NCBI GenBank assembly: GCA_023052935.1 | Contig: CM041293.1 | Location: 179,662,789-179,726,788 of the forward strand | From: Piezodorus guildinii | Taxonomy: Eukaryota > Arthropoda > Insecta > Hemiptera > Pentatomidae | Length of the DNA: 64,000 nt | Direction: 5' to 3' | Shown here: piece by piece, positions 33,289-43,183 of the stretch | Layout: each line of letters opens with the position of its first letter | How positions within the stretch are numbered: position 1 is the first letter of the stretch | Notes under the pieces: model-generated | Seen by the model: the letters and a program-made list of their open reading frames with translations, nothing else | What the model was told of the DNA's origin: nothing | Database searches by the model: none | Program-made: the position numbers and the translations under genes

Positions 33289-36200
33289 AATTGCAATGGC
33301 CACCGACCTGTGGCCATTGCAAGAAAGCCGGGAAGGAAGGAAAGCACATCATGGGCAGCAAGAAGTGCCCAAGACACCTTAAGGAGATGGACCTCGAGAT
33401 AAAGAAGACGAAGTATGCGTAGGCTGCGGGTAGTGCAGGTCAATATGGGCCGAAGAAGAGTCGTGGCGGACGAACTAGTTGCTCACGTCCGGAATGTAGA
33501 CATCATGGTTGTTCAAGAGCCATGGTGTAGCAACAACGCGGTCACGGATTTGGTGTGGCGTCGAGGGTAGTAGCTCTGGGCAGTGGTGAGAGGAGGCCTA
33601 GGGCGGCGATCGTTATTGTGAACCCTAACCTCGACGTGATGGAACTAAAAGAATTTACCACGGCAGACCAGGCGGCATGCTACGTTCGATGGGGCGAAAT
33701 GTCCTTTGCCCTTGTCTCATCTTACATGCCGCCCTACACGGCGAACCTAGAGGAGAGGCTGGCTGCCATGGAGGCTGTCGCACTGAGACATAGGAGTGCG
33801 GTAGTCTGTTCCGACACCAATTCGTGGAGCACGGCCTGGGGATCGGTTCGCACTGATGCCAGAGGAAGAATGGTAGAGGAGAGTGTGGCGTCAGCTCGTG
33901 ATCATGAACGAGCCGTCTGGCCCAACGTTTGTTGGCGCGAGGGGCCAGAGCTGGATCGATGTGACCCTTGCCACAGCTACCATGGCTCGACGTATTTCGG
34001 ACTGGTCCCTATGGTCAGACACGAGCTCCGACCACAGGGTCATAGCCTTCAGTATAGTTGAGGAGGAAGGCGAAGCCCTAGAGTTTGATAAGGGCTACGT
34101 GACCCGGACGGCAGACTGGAGAGCCTTCTCCAGTGAACTGGAGGGTAGAATAGTAGACACCGAATGGCAAGATATGGTGCCCAGTGAAGGTGAGACCGTC
34201 ATCGACCACCGTGTAAGAATACTGACGGGCACGATAAGAGATGCGGCCGACGCTACCCTCCAGAGCCGTAGGGCGAGAGCACGTCCGGTCCCATGGTGGA
34301 CGCCGACCCTAATCCAGATCAAGCGAGACTTCTACAGGGCCAGGCGTAAGTACCAGGAGTGCAGAGACGAGGAGAGGCGAGCTGCACTTCGAGAAGAATC
34401 GAAGCATAGGTATAGGGTATACCGAAACGGTGTGCGCCAACAGAAGAAGAAGTCCTGGGACGAGTTCATAGTCCAGGAGTCGGAGAGGAATCCTTGGGGT
34501 ATCCCGTACAGGGTGGCGCTGGGAAAGGCAAAATAGCGAGAAGTAATGTCAGCTCTTAACATCGGAGGAGCTCGAGCGTCCACCCTGGAAGAAAATGCTA
34601 CGATGTACATTGACTACACATACCCCAGGGACAACCCTTCCCAGGACAGTGAAGAAGATGAGTTGATTAGGCGCACCACGGTGTACCCTCCTGGTACTGA
34701 CCTATGCCCACCATGGGACAAATGGGACCTACGGATGGCTGTCGAGAGGCAGAGGATCGGAAGGGCTCCAGGACTTGACGAAATAGATGCTGCGATCCTC
34801 AAGAAGAGTATCCCCTACGTTGAGGATATATCCTTGACATCCTCAACGAATGTCTCGATAGGGGATACTTCCCAAGAGAATGGAGGATCGCGGACCTAAG
34901 ACTGCTCTACAAGGGAGGAGGTAAGGACAAGGAATCGCCGAAGGCCTACCGGCCTATATGCCTCCTCCCTGTCATCAGTAAAGTCCTGGAGCACATGATT
35001 GCTTCCAGTCTTAGACCGATCCTTGATGCGGCCAGCCATCCGCGGCAGTTCGGCTCGACCCGTGGCAAGGGAACCACCGACGCGCTGCTGAGAGTGCGAG
35101 GGGATGTAGAGGAGAGAGCGGAGAGATATGTCATGTTGGTCCTGTTTGACATATCCTCCGCCTTCGACAGCGTGTGGTGGCCCAGCGTACTCCACGGCTA
35201 CAGGAATTGGATACCCCCAGCAACTTTGTACTGCCTCGTGAGCAGCTACCTCAGCAACAGGAGAGTAAAGATCAGAGGTGGTTGCCACGAGGTAGAGAGG
35301 GTTATAGAGAGAGGGTGCCCTCAGGGTTCAGTTCTAGGCCCGGCCCTTTGGAAGTTGGTGTTTGACCAGTTGCTGGGGGAACTAGAAGAAGCTGGTTTCC
35401 TTGCCACGGCCTACGTAGACGACTTAGCAGTTATCGTGGCCCAGAACAGCAGAGCCAGGGTGAAGACGGAAGCGGAGAGGTTCGCCAGCCTCGTCGCAAC
35501 TTGGTGTGAGAAGAGGAAGATGAGCATGGCCGCTGCCAAGACCCAGGCTGTGCTCATCAGAGGCTCCACGGACAGGGCTCACCCTATAATCCTGGACATC
35601 GGAGGAAGCAGAGTGAGGCTGGGTGAGGAGGTGACGTACTTAGGAGTGAAGATAAGAAGAGGTTTCGACATCACCCCTCACCTAGCATACCTACAGAATA
35701 GGGTGACCCTGTCGATCAATGGATTAAGCAGAATAGGGGGTGCTTTCTGGGCCTCAGGTACCCAGCCACGATGACCATCTACAGAGGAGTGGTGCTGGGT
35801 ATCCTGAGGTACGCATCCCCCGCGTGGAGTCGGAACCTCACCCAAGGACAGAAGAGAAGACTGGCCACCATTCAGAGACTGGCTCTGCTGAGGGTCACGA
35901 AGGCATACCGAACGGTGTCGCACGAGGCAGTGCAGGTACTGGCCGGAGTGATGCCCCTGGATCTCATTTTCAGAGAAGACGCACCTAGGTACGACTGCAA
36001 GAGGCAGGGGCTAGAAGTGCTTCCGGAGGGACTCCGAGGAAGAATCGGCGAGACCCCAAATAAATGGAAGGAAATACTTCGGGAGGAACTAATAGAAGAG
36101 TGGAACGGACGGTGGGTGGCAAGCCAGAAGGGCTCCACGATGAGAAAGTTCTTCCCCACCGTCCGATCAAGACTAGAGACCAAGTGGGTCCTCCCGGATT

Positions 36201-36997
36201 ACTGGGTCTCGCAGATACTAACAGGACATGGAGGGTTCCGGGGAAAGCTGCATGACCACAGTAAGGATTCGATCCCCGGTGCCCTACATGCGGAGTCCCT
36301 GAGACCGCAGAGCACGTGGTGTTGTCCTGCACTGCCATGGAGTGGCACCGTGCCACCTTAATGAGGAAGACCGGACTCTACACGCTCTCCGAGCCGGACC
36401 TACCATGCCTGCTTGAGGAGGAGAACTACCCCTCCTTCAGGGAGTTTGTCTACGCGTGGAAGGAATTGGTGGGTCCTTCACACTTCACCCTTGGAAGAGC
36501 CCAACCGGCCGGAGAGCCCAACGAAGAAGGCGAAGAAGAAGATGAGAACATCTGAAGCCAGGAAGGCTGGCCTGACGAACCCGGACGGATGCGGCGGCGG
36601 ACCAGTGTGACGTGACGGCTACTGGATGGTTGGAAAGAACCAGATGGATGGAGAGGTCTGGACGGATGCAGCTCACCAGGAGAAGTGGACTGTATCCGGA
36701 CGGATGAAAAGGCTCAGGATGGCCGGCCTTAAAAATAAGGTGCAACCCCACCAGAAAGGTGCGCAACCGCGTAGTGGGTTGCACCGCAGTAGCGGCTAAG
36801 GTGCAGCTCTAAGGTGCACATTCGTGCACCGGGCTGCACCACAGTTTAATATAAATAAATAAATAAAGAAAAGAGAACAAAAACAGAGTATAATGGGGCA
36901 GTAGCATGCGCGTTCCCAGCGCACTACCCTACTGCTTCCAAACCCCGTATGCCAGAAATGGCGAGGCAGGGGTGGAAAAAAATAAATAAAATAAAAA
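33289..36997 (+). mobile_element. R1-like LINE inserted in Copia
   Basis: It is flanked by the 15-bp duplication agttgattcaggtgt (33274-33288 and 36998-37012). The 5' end is truncated within ORF1: it retains a C-terminal knuckle (CGHCKKAG...CPRH) whose TAG stop (33420) overlaps the ORF2 ATG (33415) by 8 nt. ORF2 has endonuclease (VQVNMGRRR at the start), RT, and a cysteine-rich C-terminus. Several frameshifts and one in-frame stop show it is inactive. The 3' end has short poly(A)-like AAATAAA repeats. Confidence 0.92.
33415..36555 (+). pseudogene. R1-like LINE ORF2 (endonuclease-RT), frameshifted
   Basis: Domains in order: the apurinic-type endonuclease over 33415-34060 (two frames: VQVNMGRRR, then SDTNSWSTAWGS), a linker with an in-frame stop at 34534, and the RT from about 34740. 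The RT has GRAPGLDEID, FDISSAFDSVWWP, GCPQGSVLGPALW and the catalytic AYVDD (about 35414). After a frameshift near 35770 come the thumb and C-terminal cysteine region. DSVWWP and the endonuclease type point to the R1 clade. GC content is clearly higher than in the surrounding Copia sequence. Confidence 0.9.
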
Positions 36998-37809
36998 AGT
37001 TGATTCAGGTGTGAGTAACCATTTGTTTAAGGCAGAATTGGAACCTCTTTTGTCAAATGTTTCTAATCTTGATCATGATGTCGCCATACATATAGCTAAT
37101 GATGATAAAATGTTTAGTAGAAAAGAAGGTACCCTCTCAAGTAACCTCTCAAGGTAGGGTTGTAAACATTAAAGGTTTAATAGTTCCGGGGTTAAAACAT
37201 AATTTATTATCAGTGAGTGCTGTTACCTCAAAAGGCTTAAAAGTGATTACAGATTCTAAGGAGATGAAAATCTGCGGAAGAAATTTTAAGCTGAGTTGTC
37301 CACGAGTGAATGGATTGTACATATTTACTTTTGATGACCCCAGTGATAATCAAGTCAAGTGCAACATTTCAAGTGCTACGGATGGAGATTTATGGCATAA
37401 ACGGCTAGGACATTTGAATCGGCATGGACTCAAAAGTATAGGATTACCCTATAGTGACAAGAAGTGTTCTGCATGTATAGAAGGTAAGGCTAATAGACAG
37501 CCTTTTTTAAATCAAAAGAAACGCACTTTAAAGGCTGGTGAATTAATTCACTCCGATATATGTGGTACTTTCAATCCTGAATCAGTTGAAGGCCATAGGT
37601 ATATGCAGGTGATTTTGGATAACTTCACTCATTTTGCGCATATTAAACTTCTCCATATGATGAGCGAAGTTGAACCAAACCTCATGGATTACATATCAGA
37701 ACTAGAAAGGTTGCTACCTTGCTAGAAAGGTTGCCTGCTGGGTGTGCCAGTGAAGAGGCTACCTTTGGATAACGGAGGAGAATTTACTTCTAAATTCTTT
37801 CAAAAATAT
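36998..37809 (+). pseudogene. Copia protease end, GAG-pre-integrase and integrase start
   Basis: This resumes the Copia frame after the LINE: protease remainder (VDSGVSNHL), then VPGLKHNLLSVS, LWHKRLGHLN (the GAG-pre-integrase zinc-like box) and CSACIEGKANRQPF. The integrase catalytic region follows, starting at LIHSDICGTF. A stop at 37723 and a frame change separate the next integrase motif, LDNGGEFTSKFF. It is broken at 37810 by the solo LTR. Confidence 0.88.
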
Positions 37810-38345
37810 TGCTAAGGTCAAGACAATGACAGGTAAACTACGCCTAGAGGGGTCCGGATTTGGCTAGAGACTTCTGGACCTGGACGGTCCTCGACTACCT
37901 AGAATGGCCCATCCGCCTCTCGGCGTATACCTGCCCTCCGTTTGTCTAGGCTCTTCTGTAATGGTCCACTACGCCTGAGAGAGTCAGTCTTGATCTTGCT
38001 CAAGTGGATGTAACAGTGACAGTGAACAATTCATGACAGTGTAGTGAAACTGTGTGTCATGTGATAACCGGTCGGTGAGAAATTAGAAGACTGTAGTTTA
38101 TATATAATTTATAGTTGTAAGTTTTAGAATAAGTCTAGCAGATTGTATAAATTTACGTAAGTAGTTTATTTGCTAGGAATATCTGAATTTATATGTAGAC
38201 TGTTTAGTAGTTAAGCTAGTAATTCAATTATTATTGTACCTATAGTGATTAATAATCCCTTTATATTTGTGCATTCTGTAATTAATAAATATTTGTAATT
38301 TGTAAACTGAAGTAGTTCATTTCTCACACCCCGTGGCCAGTAACA
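37810..38345 (+). mobile_element. Solo LTR inserted in the Copia integrase
   Basis: A 536-bp segment with TG at its start (TGCTAAGGTC) and CA at its end (CCAGTAACA). The 4-bp duplication atat (37806-37809 and 38346-38349) flanks it. Removing it restores the integrase codons around K-Y-C-S-E-K. An AATAAA near 38286 fits an LTR polyadenylation signal. It has no ORF. The 4-bp duplication suggests a Gypsy-type parent, which is not otherwise in the window. Confidence 0.75.
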
Positions 38346-39520
38346 ATATTGTTCAGAAAAATGTATACAATTAGAATATTCTTTGCTGTATAGGCTTCAA
38401 ATGAATGGAAAGAGTAAAAGAATGAATATGACACTACTAGATTTGATATGCGTACCTTAAGTTATCAGATTCAGGTATCCCCAAGTTCTTGTGGGGGAAG
38501 TCAGCTCGGTGTTCTGCTTATGAACTGAACAGGTCGCCTACTTCAGCCTTAAATAAAGGTGAAACTCCCTCATTAATGTGTAATAGCAGAAATGATCTGT
38601 CTAAACTACGTATATTTGGTTGCCGAGCATGGCCTACCATTCTTCCTAAAGGTTCCAAATTGGATCCCAGAAGCAAGGAGGGGGCGATGGTTGGAAATTG
38701 TGGTGTTGGATATAGGATTTGGCTGCCAATTGTCTATCATGATAATAGTAGAAGCTATGAAGAAAGAAAAGAAAATGGTGAAGAGAATGGCATAAATATT
38801 TCAGAGCAGCCAGAAGATATTTCAGATCAGTCAGAAAATCCTTTTTGACTTCAGAATGGAGAAGCAAATCCAGAGCAGTCGGAAGAAACTTCTAGACCTC
38901 AGAGAAACCGGTCAAAACATCATTTCTTAAATTATCGTATTACGAGTTATATAATGCTTACTGTATGGTAAGCCGATCTGAAGGAGTTCCATCATCTTAT
39001 GAAAATGCTAATCAAACAGAGGAATGGCAGGATGCCATTATTAAAGAACTAAATGCTCATGAGAAGATGAATACTTGGACTGAAGAGGAAGCGCCGAATG
39101 GAAATGTCCCCATCACAACTAAATGGGTTTTCGCAGTGAAGGAAGATGGACAGAAAAGGCCAGATTGGTAGCAAGAGGGTTTCAAGAGCAAACTAAAAGG
39201 TGATTGTGTATTTAATTACTCAGCAGTTCGCTAGAATGGATACAGTAAGAACTCTCTTATAATCATTTACTTGGCAAAACAATTGGAGTATTCGACAAGT
39301 TGATGTGCCAACAGCCTTTCTCAATGGCTCACTGGACTATTCTGATTACATAAAAAACACCTAAAAGTGTGAATTCTTCTATTAAAACTCTGAGACTTAA
39401 TAGGCCGCTTTATGGACTTAAAAAGGCAATGAAATTTCGGAATGAAAGATTTAATAGTTTATGTTAAAACTGGGATTTAAAAGATCCCAATATGATTTCT
39501 GCCTTTAGTACAAGAGTAAC
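38346..39520 (+). pseudogene. Copia integrase end and RT N-terminal part, degenerate
   Basis: It begins in integrase (QMNGKSKRMNMTLLDLI, counterpart of the usual Q.NG.AERMN box). It continues through the LRIFGCRAW block at about 38610, then the RT opening (EEWQDAIIKELNAHEKMNTW at 39018) and TKWVFAVKEDG. Stops and frame changes occur at 38850, 39169 and between 39200 and 39500, where RT blocks with FLNG and PLYGLKKA (eroded) can be traced. Confidence 0.85.
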
Positions 39521-40408
39521 GTGTTTTTTGTTCTTTTTGTGGATGATGGTCTAATTACAAGAGATGAAAAGGGTATTGAAGAATTAGTCAACAATTTAAA
39601 AGGAGAATTCAGTATTAAAGAGATGAAGGCTTCTCATTTTTTAGGCATGAAGATTGAAAGACAAGCAAAGGAAATAAGAGTCACTCAAACCCGCTTTATT
39701 GATAAACTTGAAGATTATCATATGCAAGATTTCAGGAAGGTATCAACCCCCATGGAGGTCGGATTCAAGCTTAACTTTGATAGTCCTTCTTTAGATGAAA
39801 ATATACCATACAGGAGACTAGTATGTGGACTTATGTATTTGAGCACTACAACTCGACCAGATTTGTCATTCTCAGTTAGCTACTTATCTAGATGTTTAGA
39901 TAAAGCTACTCAGCAGTCTTGGAAAGCTGCAAAACAAGTACTCCTCAAAGAAACACAAGATATGGGTCTTACTTTTCAACCGAGTGATAAGCTAGAACTT
40001 ATTGGGTATTCAGATGCTGACTGGGCAGGTGACATTGAAACACGAAGGAGTGTAAGTGGCTTTATAGCATTCTACGGAAGCAATCCCATAGCTTGGCATT
40101 CAAGAAAGCAAGCATGTATGGCACTCTCAACGATGGAAGCGGAGTACATTGCTGCAAGAATGGCATTGCAGGAAATTGTGAATTTATGTGGTGTAGTTAG
40201 TGAGTTCATTGGTGAAACATTAAGTAGAAAACTGTTGGTGGATAACAATAGTGCTATAGCTCTTATAAAGAATTGTGAGAACTCTAAAAGAGCAAAACAC
40301 ATCAATATCAAATATCATTTTGTTAAAGATCTTATTTCCAAAGAAATAATATCTGTAGAACCTATCAATTCTGACTGCAACGTGACAGATTTGTTCACAA
40401 AACCTTAA
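39521..40408 (+). pseudogene. Copia RT C-terminus and RNase H, long intact frame
   Basis: A 295-codon frame with the RT catalytic box FVDDG, then FLGMKIER, PYRRLVCGLMYLSTTTRPD and the RNase H domain. The RNase H retains YSDADWAGD, STMEAEYIA and the KHINIKYHFVKDLI end, finishing with the expected TKP near the stop. This stretch is well preserved, but the upstream disruptions prevent expression as a polyprotein. No 3' LTR follows. Confidence 0.9.
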
Positions 40409-40599
40409 ATTTCATAAATAAATTTCAAATGTTTCGTAAGGCTTTAGTTTTTAGTTAATTAATACTTTAATGTCATTTATATATTTTGTGGTCAATTTGT
40501 TGAGTAAAATTTTGTAATTGAATAATATTTCAACTTTTTTTTGTATGTGGAATACAATAGAATATTTATTTGTGCATATATAAAAGACCCTCGTACTCT

Positions 40600-40700
40600 T
40601 TTGAACTAGGAGATGGATTATGGGAGGGAGATCCATTAGCTCCTCTCCCATTTAATATTGTTCTCTGCCCTATTGTGAAACTAGCTGAGCGTCCAAGTTC
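40600..40700 (+). pseudogene. Short LINE RT scrap
   Basis: GDGLWEGDPLAPLPFNIVL resembles the RT motif usually written G.RQGDPLSPLLFN. Only this piece is present, between the Copia end and the unknown ORF. Confidence 0.5.
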
Positions 40701-40852
40701 TGGGTCACAGAAGGGTACCGGCGCAGCAGGGCGGAGTACCATTTTGGTTGTGATTTCCGACCAACATCCTCAATTTCTTATTACTATGAGACAAACTGGA
40801 TATTTTAATAGATCTACCGGCTTCGGACAGCAAAGGCAGAATAAAGAGCGTA

Positions 40853-41518
40853 ATGAGGAGTCTGTTGAGAAAGAAAAAACCGACAGTTTCTCATCGTGGC
40901 AGAAGACAGCGAGGAAGCACATCCCATCAAAAACATTCAAATGAGAGGATGGATCGTAAACGCGATCAACTATCCACCGCTTTCGCTAACGATTTACAGA
41001 ACAAACTTAGGGATGAGTTATTTATTGGTATGACGACTGGAGACATGAATGAACACACTGGTAATAATGTCATGATTAAACCTACGCCAGTTTCAGTGTC
41101 GACTAGAGGAGTAGGATTTGGGACACAATTAATTTGCAATGTTTCTACAAAATATAAAAAGACGATTGATATCCCTGATATAAACATACTCTACAGAGCA
41201 TTACTAGGTATAGTGGAAGTGAAGATGCAGGAGTTGCCTAACATCTATGGCGATAGCATTTTGGACCCTACTTCCGCACGGACATCCAAGTTGAATTGTG
41301 AATATCTGCAGATGGCCAAAACAGTAGTCAAGATTCCAGAGCCGATTCAACGCATTACTGAGATTTTAGGGCCAGTCACGCAGTTTGAAACCAGACACCT
41401 TCCTTTCCTGTTGGATGATTTGCAGGATACTAATGGTAATTTTGTGCCTGAGCCTACGTCCGTCGTTTTATCTAATCTACGCAAAAAGGTTAAAGCACTA
41501 TCCGACCCGCGAACCTAA
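40853..41518 (+). CDS. Unrecognised 221-residue protein, N-terminal and middle part
   Basis: It starts at ATG 40853 and ends at TAA 41516. The N-terminal 45 residues are strongly basic and low-complexity (RKKKPT, RGRRQRG). They are followed by a globular-looking region: FANDLQNKLRDELF, VGFGTQLICNVSTKY, IDIPDINILYRALLGIVEVK and HLPFLLDDLQDTNGN. There are no zinc knuckles, protease, RT, integrase or other retroelement motifs. A +1 shift near the stop leads into a matching-looking C-terminal frame (to 41699). It may be an accessory protein of an unrecognised mobile element, an endogenous viral relic or an orphan host gene. I cannot choose between these. Confidence 0.4.
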   Translation: MRSLLRKKKPTVSHRGRRQRGSTSHQKHSNERMDRKRDQLSTAFANDLQNKLRDELFIGMTTGDMNEHTGNNVMIKPTPVSVSTRGVGFGTQLICNVSTKYKKTIDIPDINILYRALLGIVEVKMQELPNIYGDSILDPTSARTSKLNCEYLQMAKTVVKIPEPIQRITEILGPVTQFETRHLPFLLDDLQDTNGNFVPEPTSVVLSNLRKKVKALSDPRT

Positions 41519-41540
41519 CGCTCGATAAAGATCAAACTTT

Positions 41541-41699
41541 AGAGCTAGAAATCCTATTCCTGGCACGAGATGGGATAATGATGAGGTAATTCCACGTAAC
41601 TATGATGACGAAGTTTTTAAAAATGACATTTCCGTCATAGCTCCATTGGTTAATCAGTTGAAACCCATATCCCCAAGATGGTGGGAAATTTGTGTTTAG
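41541..41699 (+). pseudogene. Likely C-terminal continuation of the unknown protein, shifted frame
   Basis: This frame reads RNPIPGTRWDNDEVIPRNYD, then FKNDISVIAPLVNQL and ends SPRWWEICV before TAG at 41697. The composition fits the preceding ORF, and it starts within about 25 nt of its stop. A single-base frameshift or a sequencing error would join them. Confidence 0.4.
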
Positions 41700-42115
41700 T
41701 AACACTAGTGGCAAAAAAGGAATTTTTATTAGCACGAATCCTGCCAGCATACGCTAGCCTGAGCTTTCTGGGGACAGATCTCCTGAAAATTTTAGGCAGT
41801 GACAAATCCCTTTCACATAACCTCTTTGCTCCCTCCAGCTGTATGTTATAACCTCACTCCCTCACACACATCAGGCCCATCACATCACTCCCCCAAGTGT
41901 AACCACTCCAAAGAGTTTTGTTAATATTATCCCCACAAAACGGAAATGCTAACAAATCAATAGCCTACAATCTAATTAATAATGTGTACAATAAAAAATC
42001 CATTTCTAGAAAGGCAAAACTGATGCACTCTATTCTGCTCAATGTCTGACTTTCCAAAGAAAGGGTGAAATAGAAGAAAGGAATTTTGCAATAGTGCTAT
42101 TATTGCTGATACCTT

Positions 42116-42412
42116 ATTTTCTTTCTTTCTTTCAGTGGCGGGACAGGCCGTGTAGGCCCTGGGCCACGCGGTGTAAACTCCTTCGAGTTTACACTCACGT
42201 TTCACGATGCTATTTTTAGTGTAGGGTCATCACTCCCTACGACTAATTTTGGGAGTGGCCACCCTTTGGCTGACGGGTCTCACATACTCGGGGAGAGATT
42301 GTGAGTTAATCCCTATTTTTTTACATCCTTATAAGAGCCCTGCCAGGGTTCGAACTCAGAACCTGTAGCATGAGAGACTAGCGCGCGAGCCACTCAGCCA
42401 CGGGCTCTCCGA
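42116..42412 (-). mobile_element. tRNA-derived SINE, third family
   Basis: The minus-strand 5' end is a tRNA-like head with outer halves agagccc and gggctct able to pair as a 7-bp acceptor stem, an A-box-like tggctgagtgg and a B box gttcgaaccc. The anticodon and T arms are degenerate, so it is not a functional tRNA gene. The body ends in a CTTT-rich tail at 42116-42131. A 14-bp target duplication, attgctgatacctt, lies at 42102-42115 and 42413-42426. Confidence 0.88.
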
Positions 42413-42439
42413 ATTGCTGATACCTTTCTAGCTATAATT

Positions 42440-42780
42440 CTAGGATAGGAAACTGTGGCCTCTACCTTCGCTGACACACTTCGTCAGGTTCACCGTGAGG
42501 CCGTGATCCTGCAGCCGCCGTAGCACTTCCTCCATATGTGCTTTGTGCTCCTCTTCATCTCTTGAGCCGATGATAATGTCGTCCAGGAACCACCAGGCTA
42601 AGTCCAACCCTCGAAGCACACGGTCTAGGAAACGTTGGAAGGTTTGCGATGCGTTCTTGAGACCAAAGCACATACGGAGCAACTCGAAGAGGCCGAAAGT
42701 TGTGATGACGGCAGTCTTCGGAATATCCTCTTCTGCCACCGGAATCTGGTAATATGCACGGTTAAGGTCCAAGGGAGTAG
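42440..42780 (-). pseudogene. Gypsy-like reverse transcriptase fragment
   Basis: The minus-strand translation has DLNRAYYQIPVAEEDIPKTA, then FGLFELLRMCFGLKNASQTF and the active-site region WFLDDIIIGS, where the usual (Y/F)IDD reads FLDD. It includes the adjacent QDHGLTVNLTKC block. It ends in frame disruption at 42440; no protease, RNase H or integrase is found beside it. Confidence 0.9.
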
Positions 42781-43183
42781 TGCTCCGACCGTCATAGAGG
42801 AAGGACCTACGCCGGACGTTCCAGAGGATTAACCCTCACCTCCTGCTGACTTCTCCAGAGCTGAGTCTGGCTCGGGACACCGGCCAGGTAAGACGTGTAT
42901 TAATATATCTCCGTCTTTAACAGTGCGCTAGAGCGAGTGTTTTAGAATAGTTGAGTCCCGAGGGAGACTAAGTGGCGATTCGGGATTCCCAGAGGACAGG
43001 AGCGTTTTTGTTGTTTGTTTTTAGTTGTTGTTATTTTTATTTCGTTATAGTATTAAGGGTATTATAGTTGGACAGGAGTTGTTAACTCTGAAAATAGTTT
43101 TTAATATAGAACTAGTGAAATAAAAAAGGTTTGTAGGCAAAAAAAAATGTTTTTCCTGAAATTAAAACACGCAACGGGAAGTT
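42781..43183. other. Probable 5' untranslated region of the LINE at 43184
   Basis: Non-coding, moderately GC-rich sequence up to about 43010, then T-rich. It directly precedes the ORF1 start. The exact LINE 5' end is not defined by a target duplication. Confidence 0.4.

Noticed and set aside
32890..33303. 137-codon minus-strand frame opposite Copia gag
   Set aside because: It is a shadow of the gag frame. The sense strand has the knuckle and protease motifs.
42340..42412. Possible functional tRNA gene on the minus strand
   Set aside because: The acceptor-like ends pair and the B box is good, but the T and anticodon arms do not form properly. The sequence continues into a 220-bp body with a target duplication, so it is a SINE head.
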